Shown here piece by piece: positions 1-8,442 of a DNA stretch of 64,000 nucleotides; the first letter of the stretch is position 1, and each line of letters begins with the position of its first letter. This DNA is from Thalassospira sp. TSL5-1. GTDB lineage: Bacteria; Pseudomonadota; Alphaproteobacteria; Rhodospirillales; Thalassospiraceae. The translations under genes were made by a program, and so were the position numbers. A model generated the notes under the pieces. It had not been told where the DNA came from. It made no database searches and saw nothing but the letters and a program-made list of their open reading frames with translations. The stretch covers positions 868,882 through 932,881 of the forward strand of contig NZ_KV880638.1 in the NCBI RefSeq assembly GCF_001907695.1, written 5' to 3'.

Positions 1-226
1 ACGGGGTACCGGGGGTGTCGGGTTTATAAAACGGATCACGCAATCAGACCATACCTGTTGCTGTTTCGGCAACAATATGTTCCGGCAATTGATCTTGAGT
101 TCGCCGGGTATCGATTGGAAAGTTCCGGGGCAAAATTAAAAATCACATCGGATCAGGCAGGGTGGTCACAGGAAGACGCGGTTTTATTCGGCATCCCTGC
201 TGTCTGACAGCAATGAGGCAAATATC
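1..226 (+). other. Window edge; possible 3' end of an upstream gene
   Basis: The first frame of the plus strand is open from base 1 to a TGA at 205-207 (68 codons). This could be the C-terminus of a gene that starts outside the window, but an open stretch of this length is not rare by chance at this base composition and I recognise no motif in it. Otherwise the stretch only carries the leader of the dehydrogenase gene that starts with GTG at 227. Confidence 0.2.
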
Positions 227-1126
227 GTGATTAATGCGGAAACAGGCGCCATTGGTGTTGTGGGCCTTGGCAATATGGGCTTGGGCATGGCCCGCACCCT
301 GCTTCGGGACGGTTTTTCGGTTGTCGGGTTTGACGTATCGCCCGCAAGCCAGGCCCGTGCCGCCGCCGCAGGGGTAACGACTGTTGCCAGTTTGGGCGCG
401 GTGTCTGACGCCTGTTCGACCATCATTCTGTCCCTGCCAACGGCAAACCATGTGCGGGCGGTCTTAACCGGCGAGGGAGGGCTTGCCACCCGCGATCTGG
501 ACCCGCGCCTGGTGATTGACACAACAACATCGGAACCCGATGTGACGCGCGAAATTGATGCGGCCTTGCGCCAGCAGGGCCACATCCTGATTGACGCGCC
601 GGTCAGCGGTGGCCCGGCCGGAGCCAATAGCGGCAATTTGACCATGATGGTCGGCGGGGCCGAGGCCGATGTGGCCCGTGCGCGGCCGGTCCTCAATTCA
701 TTGGGCGGTAAAATTACCCATGTTGGCCCGGTGGGGGCGGGGCATGCGGTGAAAATCGTTAATAACATGCTGGTGGCAAGCCACCTTTTGACCATGCGTG
801 AAGCGGTGCGTTTGGGCAATGCCGCCGGTGTGACCACCGAAAATCTGATTGCCGCCCTGAATGCCGGGTCGGGTCGCAGTGCGATCAGCGAGGTCAATTA
901 TCCGAAATGGGTGATGAATGGCGCGTTTGACAGCGGTTTTACCATGGGCCTGATGCGCAAGGATATGCGCCTTGCCATGAGCCTGGCAGAGCAAAAGGAT
1001 ATTTCCCTGCCAGTCTGTGAATTGGCCGGAAAAATTTGGGCAGATAGCGCCGAAATTCTGGCCGATGATGACGATTTTAACCGGATTACCGAATGTGCGC
1101 CCACCCCGGCAGGAGAAAAAGCATGA
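227..1126 (+). CDS. NAD(P)-dependent beta-hydroxyacid dehydrogenase (3-hydroxyisobutyrate / tartronate-semialdehyde reductase family)
   Basis: 299-residue cytosolic oxidoreductase. The N-terminal Rossmann fold shows GLGNMGLGMA near residue 14, the dinucleotide-binding glycine motif of this family. The substrate signature DAPVSGGPAGA lies near residue 125, and the catalytic Lys is in HAVKIVNN near residue 180. Length is normal. The start is GTG at 227. Its stop overlaps the ATG of the following aldehyde dehydrogenase gene (ATGA at 1123-1126), so the two are translationally coupled and probably act in one pathway that oxidises a hydroxyacid or alcohol to a semialdehyde and on to an acid or CoA ester. 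The precise substrate cannot be read from sequence; 3-hydroxyisobutyrate, 2-hydroxy-3-oxopropionate and sulfolactaldehyde-like substrates are all possible. Confidence 0.88.
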   Translation: MINAETGAIGVVGLGNMGLGMARTLLRDGFSVVGFDVSPASQARAAAAGVTTVASLGAVSDACSTIILSLPTANHVRAVLTGEGGLATRDLDPRLVIDTTTSEPDVTREIDAALRQQGHILIDAPVSGGPAGANSGNLTMMVGGAEADVARARPVLNSLGGKITHVGPVGAGHAVKIVNNMLVASHLLTMREAVRLGNAAGVTTENLIAALNAGSGRSAISEVNYPKWVMNGAFDSGFTMGLMRKDMRLAMSLAEQKDISLPVCELAGKIWADSAEILADDDDFNRITECAPTPAGEKA

Positions 1127-2658
1127 GCCAGCAAGCCAAATTGATGCCGCGTGATTACCAAAAGGCGATGGCCCCGTTTTTTGGAACAGACGACATCGGA
1201 AGCTGGGTGAATGGCGCAATGATGCCCGGGCATGGCGACGCGTTCGAGCTGATTGACCCGGCTACCGGAAAGGCATTTTTAAGCATCAGGGATGCCGGAG
1301 CTGAAGTTGTGGACGCCGCCATGAGTGCGGCTGTTGCCGGGCAAAAAGTCTGGTGGGCTTTGAGCGCGGCTGAACGCGGGCGCATCCTGTGGCGGATTGG
1401 GCAGCAGGTACGTGATCATCTGGATGATCTGGCCTTGCTGGAAACCATGACAGCGGGCAAGCCGATTCGCGATACAAAGGTCGAGGTGCTTAAAGTCGCC
1501 GAGATGTTTGAATATTACGCCGGTTGGGCCGACAAGCTGCATGGCGATGTCATCCCGGTGCCGACCAGCCATTTGAACTATACCCGTTATGAACCCTTTG
1601 GCGTGGTCACACAAATTACCCCCTGGAACGCGCCGGTTTTTACCGCCGGCTGGCAATTGGCCCCAGCCCTGTGTACCGGCAATGCAGCCGTATTGAAACC
1701 ATCGGAAATGACGCCGCTTTCGTCATTGGCCTTGGGGGTCTTGTCCAAAAAGGCCGGGCTGCCCGACGGGGTGATAACGGTGCTGTCGGGGCTTGGTACC
1801 TCAACCGGCGTTGCCGCTACCACGCATGATGCCACCCGCAAGGTGGTTTTTGTCGGCTCCCCGCGGACCGGGGCGATTATTGCCGCCCAAGCCGCACAAA
1901 ACATTGTGCCCTGTGTGCTGGAACTGGGCGGGAAATCGGCCAATATCGTGTTTGAGGATGCCGATTTGAAACGCGCGGTATTGGGGGCCCAGGCCGCCAT
2001 TTTTAGCGGGGCGGGGCAAAGCTGCGTTGCCGGGTCGCGCCTGTTGGTGCAGCGAAGTGTGATGGATCGCTTCCTTGATATGCTGGTGGAGGGCGCTAAC
2101 CGTATTCCGGTTGGCGACCCGATGGACAGCGCCACCCAGATCGGCCCAATTAATAATGACGCCCAATATCAGACCGTTTGCCGCCTGGTGGCAGACGGCC
2201 AGAAGGAAGGGGCCACATTGCTGGCAGGTGGGATGCGCCCGGACGGTGCGGCTTGTGAGGCCGGATATTTCCTCCGCCCGACGGTTCTGGGCGATGTGCG
2301 CAATGACATGAAAATTGCCCGCGAGGAAATTTTTGGCCCGGTAGTTTCCGTTATTCCGTTCGAGGATGAGGCCGAGGCGGTGGCAATTGCCAATGACAGC
2401 AAATTTGGCCTGGCCGGTGCGGTTTGGACGCAATCGGTAGATCGTGCGCACCGCGTGGCGGCCCAAGTGCGGGCAGGGACCTTCTGGATCAACAGTTACA
2501 AAACCATCAATGTCATGTCGCCCTTTGGCGGTTTTGGGGCCAGTGGCTATGGCCGGTCCAGCGGCAAGGAAGGGCTGATGGAATATATGCAGCCCAAAAG
2601 CATTTGGACCGAAACGGCGGCCAACCCGCCTGCTGCATTTGGATATGCCCCTGAATAA
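1123..2658 (+). CDS. NAD(P)+-dependent aldehyde dehydrogenase
   Basis: 511-residue member of the ALDH superfamily, oxidising an aldehyde to the acid in the cytosol. Visible are the cofactor-binding segment TPWNAP, the glutamate motif LELGGKSANIVF, and the nucleophile Cys in GAGQSCVAGSR, followed by EEIFGPVVSV and the C-terminal FGGFGASGYGR segment. An in-frame ATG exists upstream, but I chose 1123 because AGGAG lies at 1111-1115 and the start overlaps the previous stop. It forms a two-gene unit with the hydroxyacid dehydrogenase. A bidirectional hairpin terminator follows at 2694-2723. The substrate is not identifiable; betaine-aldehyde-like or semialdehyde substrates are typical of this subgroup. 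Confidence 0.92.
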   Translation: MSQQAKLMPRDYQKAMAPFFGTDDIGSWVNGAMMPGHGDAFELIDPATGKAFLSIRDAGAEVVDAAMSAAVAGQKVWWALSAAERGRILWRIGQQVRDHLDDLALLETMTAGKPIRDTKVEVLKVAEMFEYYAGWADKLHGDVIPVPTSHLNYTRYEPFGVVTQITPWNAPVFTAGWQLAPALCTGNAAVLKPSEMTPLSSLALGVLSKKAGLPDGVITVLSGLGTSTGVAATTHDATRKVVFVGSPRTGAIIAAQAAQNIVPCVLELGGKSANIVFEDADLKRAVLGAQAAIFSGAGQSCVAGSRLLVQRSVMDRFLDMLVEGANRIPVGDPMDSATQIGPINNDAQYQTVCRLVADGQKEGATLLAGGMRPDGAACEAGYFLRPTVLGDVRNDMKIAREEIFGPVVSVIPFEDEAEAVAIANDSKFGLAGAVWTQSVDRAHRVAAQVRAGTFWINSYKTINVMSPFGGFGASGYGRSSGKEGLMEYMQPKSIWTETAANPPAAFGYAPE

Positions 2659-2693
2659 ACCGGGCAGCCATCATTTTCACCATGTAATACGTC

Positions 2694-2723
2694 AAAGGGC
2701 CGCATCGTATGATGCGGCCCTTT
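2694..2723. terminator. Bidirectional intrinsic terminator between convergent genes
   Basis: Perfect 13-bp arms AAAGGGCCGCATC and GATGCGGCCCTTT around a GTAT loop. A/T at the arm ends serves both directions. It separates the aldehyde dehydrogenase gene (plus) from the ETF-QO gene (minus), which end head to head here. Confidence 0.85.
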
Positions 2724-2747
2724 GAATGTTTAAATACAGGTATCGGC

Positions 2748-4385
2748 TTACATATTCGGGTAAGTCGGGCCTTCGCCGCCTTCGGGCACCACCCAGACGA
2801 TGTTCTGGGTCGGGTCCTTGATGTCGCAGGTTTTGCAATGCACGCAGTTCTGGGCATTGATTTGCAGACGCTGACCGCCTTTTTCCTCATCCGCGATAAA
2901 TTCATAAACCCCGGCCGGGCAATAGCGCGCCTCGGGCCCGGCATATTTGGCAAGGTTCACATCCACCGGCACACTGTCATCTTTTAAGGTCAGGTGGATC
3001 GGTTCATCTTCGCGGTGATTGGTGTTCGACAGAAAAACCGATGAAAGCTTGTCAAAGCTGATCTTGCCATCCGGCTTGGGATAGTCAATTTTCGGCATAT
3101 CCGCTGCCGGTTTCAGGCAGGAATGGTCCGCATGGTTTTTAAAGGTCCAGGGGGCCTTGCCACCAAAGACATAGGTATCAACCGCACTATAGACCATGCC
3201 GCCCCAAAAGCCCCATTTGGCAAAGCTGGGGCGGATGTTGCGGACCTTGTGAAGTTCCGGGTAAATCCAGCTGTTTTCAACACCCTTGGGATAGGCATCG
3301 AGCACCGGTGCCGGGCTGTCGCTGGTCAGTTGCTCGAACGCGGCCTCGGCGGCCAGCATGCCGGTTTTCATCGCGGTGTGCGAGCCCTTGATTTTGGGCA
3401 CATTCATAAAGCCGGCCGAACAGCCAATGATGCAACCACCGGGAAAAACCAGATCGGGCAGGGATTGAAAACCGCCTTCGTTCAGCGCGCGTGCGCCGTA
3501 TGAAATACGACGGCCATTTTCAAAAATCTTGCGCACTTCCGGGTGCGTTTTGAAACGCTGAAATTCGTCAAACGGGCTGAGATGCGGGTTTTCGTAATCC
3601 AGGCCAATCACAAAACCAACCGCGACCTGGTTGTTATCCAGATGATAGAGGAACGACCCGCCATAGGTTTTGCTATCCAGCGGCCAGCCAACCGTGTGCT
3701 GGATGGTGCCTTCCTTGTGCACGGCCGGGTCAACTTCCCACAATTCCTTGATGCCAATGCCATAGGTTTGCGGATCGGCATTTTTGCGCAAATCGAACTT
3801 GCGGATCAATTGCTCGGACAAAGACCCACGGCAGCCTTCGGCAAAGAAGGTGTATTTGGCATGCAGTTCCATGCCCGGTTCGTGGTTGGGGCCAGGGGTG
3901 CCATCACGCAACAGTCCCATATCGCCCGTTGCAATGCCTTTGACCGACCCGTCATCGTGAAGCAGCACCTCTGCGGCGGCAAAACCGGGATAAACCTCTA
4001 CCCCCAGTGCCTCGGCCTGTTCGCCCAGCCAGCGGCAGACATTGCCCAGGCTGACAATGTAATTGCCCTTATTGTGCATTTGCGGCGGGGTGGGCAGTTT
4101 GCGCGCCCCCGTTTCGCTGAGCATCATAAACTGGTCATCGCTGGCGGCAACATTCAGCGGTGCGCCACGTTCCTGCCAGTCGGCGAACAGTTCGTTAATG
4201 GCGCGTGGTTCAATAACCGCCCCCGACAGGGTATGCGCCCCGACCTCGGCGCCCTTTTCCACCACGCAAACCGTGATTTCCTTTTCCTGCTCCTGGGCGA
4301 GTTGCATCAGGCGGATGGCAGCGGCAAGGCCCGAAACGCCTGCACCAACGACCACCACGTCAAATTCCATGGATTCCCGTTCCAT
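2748..4385 (-). CDS. etfQO: Electron transfer flavoprotein-ubiquinone oxidoreductase (ETF-QO)
   Basis: 545-residue membrane-associated FAD and 4Fe-4S protein that takes electrons from reduced ETF (acyl-CoA and amino-acid-derived dehydrogenases) and reduces ubiquinone. The N-terminal FAD fold has [12 protein letters not shown] near residue 12. The C-terminus carries the ferredoxin-like cluster site CPAGVYEF ... [13 protein letters not shown], ending in a proline- and glycine-rich tail. Length matches the family. The start at 4385 is supported by AAGGAG about 9 bases upstream; a second in-frame ATG lies 15 bases inside. The promoter region shared with the divergent uracil-DNA glycosylase gene contains a 26-bp palindrome (4490-4515), a likely operator. 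The ETF alpha and beta genes are not in this window. Confidence 0.96.
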   Translation of the reverse strand: MERESMEFDVVVVGAGVSGLAAAIRLMQLAQEQEKEITVCVVEKGAEVGAHTLSGAVIEPRAINELFADWQERGAPLNVAASDDQFMMLSETGARKLPTPPQMHNKGNYIVSLGNVCRWLGEQAEALGVEVYPGFAAAEVLLHDDGSVKGIATGDMGLLRDGTPGPNHEPGMELHAKYTFFAEGCRGSLSEQLIRKFDLRKNADPQTYGIGIKELWEVDPAVHKEGTIQHTVGWPLDSKTYGGSFLYHLDNNQVAVGFVIGLDYENPHLSPFDEFQRFKTHPEVRKIFENGRRISYGARALNEGGFQSLPDLVFPGGCIIGCSAGFMNVPKIKGSHTAMKTGMLAAEAAFEQLTSDSPAPVLDAYPKGVENSWIYPELHKVRNIRPSFAKWGFWGGMVYSAVDTYVFGGKAPWTFKNHADHSCLKPAADMPKIDYPKPDGKISFDKLSSVFLSNTNHREDEPIHLTLKDDSVPVDVNLAKYAGPEARYCPAGVYEFIADEEKGGQRLQINAQNCVHCKTCDIKDPTQNIVWVVPEGGEGPTYPNM

Positions 4386-4489
4386 CTCGTCTCTCTCCTT
4401 TATCGCAGCGTTGGCTTTTTGCCGTTTGTGTGCTGCGGCGGTATCGTCATGATCGGGGTCTCGCCCAGGCCCCTTACTGCACTGCGTAT

Positions 4490-4515
4490 TTAATCGGTAT
4501 ATCTATACCGATTAA
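4490..4515. promoter_or_regulatory. 26-bp palindrome, candidate operator for etfQO and/or the udg gene
   Basis: Perfect 12-bp arms TTAATCGGTATA and TATACCGATTAA separated by TC. It sits about 105 bp upstream of the ETF-QO start and about 107 bp upstream of the divergent glycosylase start. The length and spacing suit a homodimeric repressor, such as a TetR-type regulator of acyl-CoA oxidation. No regulator gene lies adjacent, so this is inference from the symmetry. Confidence 0.6.
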
Positions 4516-4621
4516 TCTTCTGTTTGTATATGGCACAACGCGCTCAAACTCGTTAAAGTCACGCCAGCCGGTTGTCGTCCTTTTGAAGGATGTACTTAAA
4601 ACATACGCCTTTATTGTGTAA

Positions 4622-5527
4622 ATGAGTAAACCAATATCAAATTTTGATGTAAATAGCCTCGATGCGCTGCAAGCCCTTATCTGGCAATATGAAATGGGTG
4701 TTGATGAAGCCATTGCCGACGAACCGTTAGACCGGTTCCGGGCTTCGGAAAGTCTTTCGCGCCAGGGCAATGCGCCGAAAACCGCACCGGGCGGGCGGGG
4801 GACCTTTGGTTTGAAAGGTGCTGGCTCTGGCCGCAGCGCGGCGGCGGGGGCAGGCAGTGTTGGTGCCATGATGCCACCTGTTGGCACGGGTGGGTTTGTT
4901 TTGTCCGATGCCCCGCATGAGGCCCGCCAATCGGCCCAGCGGGCGGCGTCGGATGCGCAAACGCTTGATGATTTGCGTCAGGCTGTTACCGCATTTGACG
5001 GATGTGCGCTTAAAAAGTCGGCCAGTAACACGGTTTTTGGTGCGGGTGACCCGGCGGCGGAAATCATGCTGGTTGGCGAAACGCCCGATGCCGACGAAGA
5101 CCGGCAGGGCCTGCCCTTTGCTGGCGCGCCAGGGCAGTTGCTTGAGGCGATGTTGCGGTCCATCGGATTATCGTGCGAAACGGTTTATATGACCAATATC
5201 CTGCCTTGGCGTCCGCCGGGAAACCGCCAGCCAACCCCGGATGAATTAATGGTGTGCGAACCGTTTGTGCGCCGTCACATTGCGCTGGTATCCCCGCGCA
5301 TCGTGGTGTGCATGGGCGGGAATGCGGCAAAGGTTTTGCTGGCTGAAAACAAGGGCATTACCCGCCTGCGTGGCACCTGGAAAGATATTGCCTTTTCCGA
5401 TTCGCTGCAGGTGGATGTCACGGCAATGTATCACCCGGAATATTTGATCAAGACGCCCGAACAAAAACGTGTGGCCTGGCAGGATTTGCGCGCCATTGTT
5501 AAAAAATGGCGTGGCGTGGCAAATTAG
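4622..5527 (+). CDS. Uracil-DNA glycosylase, family 4-like
   Basis: 301-residue DNA repair enzyme of the uracil-DNA glycosylase superfamily, excising uracil from DNA. The N-terminal ~100 residues are a weakly conserved Gly/Ala-rich extension. The catalytic domain follows: GETPDADEDRQGLPFAGAPG (motif A, near residue 150), TNILPWRPPGNRQPT, and the C-terminal YHPEYLIKTPEQK segment (motif B equivalent). Family-4 enzymes usually bind a 4Fe-4S cluster through four Cys. Here Cys residues are seen in FDGC, MVCEPF and VVCMGG, and the usual first CxxC pair is not complete. It diverges from etfQO and precedes the lytic transglycosylase gene by nearly 400 bases. Confidence 0.85.
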   Translation: MSKPISNFDVNSLDALQALIWQYEMGVDEAIADEPLDRFRASESLSRQGNAPKTAPGGRGTFGLKGAGSGRSAAAGAGSVGAMMPPVGTGGFVLSDAPHEARQSAQRAASDAQTLDDLRQAVTAFDGCALKKSASNTVFGAGDPAAEIMLVGETPDADEDRQGLPFAGAPGQLLEAMLRSIGLSCETVYMTNILPWRPPGNRQPTPDELMVCEPFVRRHIALVSPRIVVCMGGNAAKVLLAENKGITRLRGTWKDIAFSDSLQVDVTAMYHPEYLIKTPEQKRVAWQDLRAIVKKWRGVAN

Positions 5528-5905
5528 GCCAGGCATTCCGCGCGGTTTTATTGCCCCTTTTGGGGCTGCCATTTTCATCCTTGATATCAGAATAATGCCT
5601 GCAAAAAACGCTTCCCGGGCAGGGTGATGGCCGGGATTCGATAACTGTTTTTGGAAAATTGCCAAAATAAGACTCGTTTTATGCGACAGGCAGGGCTGCT
5701 ATGCAAACGCAACCGTGGGTCGGGCAAGGTGCTGATTATAGGATAAAAAGGCTTCGTTGCCTGCGAAATTGCTGGTATATATTTGCCCAGAAAAGTGGAA
5801 AAAACCGCTGAGACAGGTTGCGACGACAAACTGCTTCGGGTTAGAAAAACCGCGTTCACACCGGGGTCCGATTGGGGAAAACAGGTTTTGATCGAAGCAA
5901 GCATA
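5528..5905. other. Intergenic region with no recognisable gene
   Basis: About 380 bases between the glycosylase stop and the preferred transglycosylase start. I see no convincing terminator and no small gene. The reading frame of the transglycosylase extends back to a TTG at 5783, but that part encodes no signal peptide and is probably leader sequence. Confidence 0.5.
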
Positions 5906-7738
5906 GTGTTCAGTTCGCGTATTTCAGCGCGGATCAAGCGTAGCTTTACCGTTTTTGCTCTGGCCACCTTGTGTGTGACCGGGCCAAAAGTGGCGCATGC
6001 TGCACAGGAACAGGCCGCACTTAGCAGCCCTGGCCTGGACGACGCATCTGACAGCGATGCGGTTAAAATCCCGTCTGTTCTTTCCAGCCGTGATGCCGAA
6101 CTGTATCGCCAGATTTTCAAGGTACAGGAGGACGGTCGCTGGAAGGATGCCGATCATCTGATATCGCGGCTGTCCGATGATGTTTTGATGGGCCATGTCA
6201 TGGCGCAGCGTTATCTGCATCCGACGGCCTATCGTTCCCGGTTTTCCGAATTGCGCGACTGGCTGGCGAAATATGCCGACCTGCCCGAAGCGCCGCGCAT
6301 TTACAAACTTGCCATGATGCGCCGTGGTTCGGCGGCAAAGCCCAAAAGCCCGGTCGGGTCCTATCTTAAGGGCGCTGGATATGATTACGAGGACATTCGT
6401 CCCTATTATCATAAATCGACCAAAAGCCTGTCTGCCGCACAGCGCAGCCGGGTTTCGGTTTTAAAACGCCGCATTCATGCGCGTATACGCTCGGGCTGGC
6501 CGACAGGCGCGCTTGAAATCCTTGATAGCCAGGAAGCGCAGCATCTGTTTGATGCCTATGAACAGGACCAGGCCCGGGCGGCGATTGCCTCGGGCTATTA
6601 TTATTTTGGCAAACCGGATTTGGCGTTAAAGCATGCGGCGCGCGCAGCCAAACGGTCTGGTAAATACCTGCCCGAAGCCCTGTGGGTTGCCGGTTTGACC
6701 GCTTGGCGCCTGAACAAGTTTGACGAAGCCCACCAGCAGTTTGATGATCTTTCAACCAACCAGTACGCGTCAAGCTGGACACGGTCGGCCGGGGCATTTT
6801 GGGCGGCACGTATTGACCTGGCCGGGGGAAAGTTTGATCGGGCTGACAAGCTTTTGAACCGGGCAGCAAAATATCCGCGTTCGTTTTATGGTTTGCTGGC
6901 CTTGCGCGCATTGGGTCGTGATGACGTGTTTGACTGGGACAGCCTGAGCCTGACCCAGGACCGCGCCAATAAATTGCGCCTGGACCCGAAAGGGCGGCGT
7001 GCCCTCGCCCTGTTACAGATTGGCAACCGTCACGAGGCGGAACGCGAATTGCGCAAAGCTGCCATTTCCACCGACCCCAGCCTGCGCCGCGCTGTTTTGG
7101 CCCTGGCGGATAGCGAAAATTTTGCCGCGCTGACCATGCGCCTTGGCAATTACATCGCCCAGAAATCGGGCGAGGTGATTGTGAATGCGTTATATCCTGT
7201 GCCGTCATGGGTGCCTGAAGGGGGCTATAACGTTGACCGTGCCCTGATTTACGCCCTGATGCGTCAGGAATCGGGCTTTAATGCCGAGGCCCGCAGCCAT
7301 GTGGGCGCGCGGGGCCTGATGCAGTTGATGCCGGCAACCGCCAGCTATATTGGCAATACCCGCTATCGCGGGGCCAAACGGGCAGAGCTTTATGAGCCGG
7401 AAATCAATATCGGCCTGGGGCAAAAATATGTCGGCCATCTTTTGGATCAGAACGGGGTTGATAACGGGTTTTTGCAGTTAATGGCGGCCTATAATGGCGG
7501 TATTGGCAATCTTGGTCGCTGGCAAAAGGCGCTTAAGGATAATGAAGACCCGCTTTATTTCATTGAAAGCATTCCGTCGCGTGAAACCCGCCTGTTTATT
7601 GAACGGGTGATGGCAAATCTTTGGATGTACCGTTCGCGTTTGGGCCAGGATCGCCCGTCGCTTGACCGGCTTGCCGCTGGTAAATGGCCGGTTTATCAGT
7701 CCCAGGATGGGGATGACGACGTGGCCTCTTCGCAGTAA
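5906..7738 (+). CDS. slt: Soluble lytic murein transglycosylase
   Basis: About 610 residues. A periplasmic enzyme that cleaves the MurNAc-GlcNAc bond of peptidoglycan with formation of 1,6-anhydroMurNAc. From the GTG at 5906 the protein begins with a basic region, a hydrophobic core and an AHA|A-type cleavage site, so it is exported. A long alpha-helical superhelical domain covers roughly residues 60-440. The C-terminal SLT domain shows the catalytic Glu in LMRQESGFNAEA, then GARGLMQLMPATA and the AAYNGG motif near residue 540. TTG at 5888 and TTG at 5783 are alternative starts; only starts near 5890-5906 give a normal signal peptide. A hairpin terminator follows at 7788-7830. Confidence 0.92.
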   Translation: MFSSRISARIKRSFTVFALATLCVTGPKVAHAAQEQAALSSPGLDDASDSDAVKIPSVLSSRDAELYRQIFKVQEDGRWKDADHLISRLSDDVLMGHVMAQRYLHPTAYRSRFSELRDWLAKYADLPEAPRIYKLAMMRRGSAAKPKSPVGSYLKGAGYDYEDIRPYYHKSTKSLSAAQRSRVSVLKRRIHARIRSGWPTGALEILDSQEAQHLFDAYEQDQARAAIASGYYYFGKPDLALKHAARAAKRSGKYLPEALWVAGLTAWRLNKFDEAHQQFDDLSTNQYASSWTRSAGAFWAARIDLAGGKFDRADKLLNRAAKYPRSFYGLLALRALGRDDVFDWDSLSLTQDRANKLRLDPKGRRALALLQIGNRHEAERELRKAAISTDPSLRRAVLALADSENFAALTMRLGNYIAQKSGEVIVNALYPVPSWVPEGGYNVDRALIYALMRQESGFNAEARSHVGARGLMQLMPATASYIGNTRYRGAKRAELYEPEINIGLGQKYVGHLLDQNGVDNGFLQLMAAYNGGIGNLGRWQKALKDNEDPLYFIESIPSRETRLFIERVMANLWMYRSRLGQDRPSLDRLAAGKWPVYQSQDGDDDVASSQ

Positions 7739-7787
7739 GGGGCGTTTTGCCTGCCTACCAATGGTGGCGGCAGAACAATGGTTTTTA

Positions 7788-7830
7788 AAAACCGTCATTG
7801 GCGATCAAACGGCCAATGGCGGTTTTGTTT
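7788..7830 (+). terminator. Intrinsic terminator after the lytic transglycosylase gene
   Basis: Fourteen-base arms AAAACCGTCATTGG (7788-7801) and CCAATGGCGGTTTT (7813-7826), with one G-T wobble, followed by TGTTTTAC. It sits 50 bases after the slt stop and before the next plus-strand gene. Confidence 0.75.
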
Positions 7831-7888
7831 TACCTGCCTGTCTGCGTGCCTACATCCCGTCATGATGATTGTAACCAGAGCCTGATAC

Positions 7889-8398
7889 GTGAAAAACCCT
7901 CGAAAACCGCAAGACCAGCAAACGCAACAAGAGCGGCAAAAATCATCGGCATCCACTCAGTCATCGGAACGGGCGAATCCTAAAACGCCGTCCCGGTCAG
8001 ATGGGACGTTTCTGGACCGCATTAACCTGCCCGCCATGAGCGGCGAGGAGGCCCTGCGCCGTTATGACGGGCATTTGCGTAAATATGCCGGGCAGGATGA
8101 AAAACACGATCCCGGCGATGGCAATGCCGCAGCAAATAAACCGGAATCAACCGTAGTGCAGGAGCCGTTAAAGGAACAGGGCACTGAAAGGTTAGGGAAT
8201 AGGGCTGTACACCCTAAGGACGGACAGAAAGGACAAGAAGGACAAAAAGGGCATGAGGCATCGTCCCGTGCCGATCTTGCCGCCCTGGCGGAATGGCCGC
8301 TATTAACCCGCATTATTGGGCTGATCGGCACGTTGGGGATGCTGGTCGCCCTGATCGTCTTGGGGCTGTTTGTGGCCGGGTGGCTCAGCGGCCTTTAG
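7889..8398 (+). CDS. Unrecognised small protein with C-terminal membrane anchor
   Basis: 169 residues from a GTG start. I do not recognise a family. The N-terminal ~45 residues are polar and rich in Gln, Ser and Lys. A short conserved-looking stretch MSGEEALRRYDGHLRKYAG follows near residue 50. Next comes a low-complexity segment with GQKG/GQEG/GQKG repeats (near residue 110), and finally one strongly hydrophobic helix of about 25 residues at the extreme C-terminus, suggesting a tail-anchored or single-pass membrane protein. The ribosome-binding site for the GTG is weak; an internal ATG at 8036 is an alternative. A 20-bp perfect palindrome overlaps the stop codon. It lies between slt and the convergent ccmI. 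Confidence 0.6.
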   Translation: MKNPRKPQDQQTQQERQKSSASTQSSERANPKTPSRSDGTFLDRINLPAMSGEEALRRYDGHLRKYAGQDEKHDPGDGNAAANKPESTVVQEPLKEQGTERLGNRAVHPKDGQKGQEGQKGHEASSRADLAALAEWPLLTRIIGLIGTLGMLVALIVLGLFVAGWLSGL

Positions 8399-8411
8399 GC
8401 ATGCCTAAAGG
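8392..8411. repeat. Perfect 20-bp palindrome at the stop of the small membrane protein gene
   Basis: CCTTTAGGCATGCCTAAAGG is fully self-complementary and includes the TAG stop at 8396-8398. It lies between convergent genes (ccmI ends at 8443). No T-run follows on either strand, so it is at best a weak terminator. It may be a transcription-end structure or a protein-binding site. Confidence 0.5.
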
Positions 8412-8442
8412 TGACAGGTTTGGCCCCTAAAGCGATTTGTCT

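Noticed and set aside
3543..4493. 316-codon open frame on the plus strand
   Set aside because: It is antisense to etfQO and runs through its ribosome-binding site and promoter; no recognisable domain.
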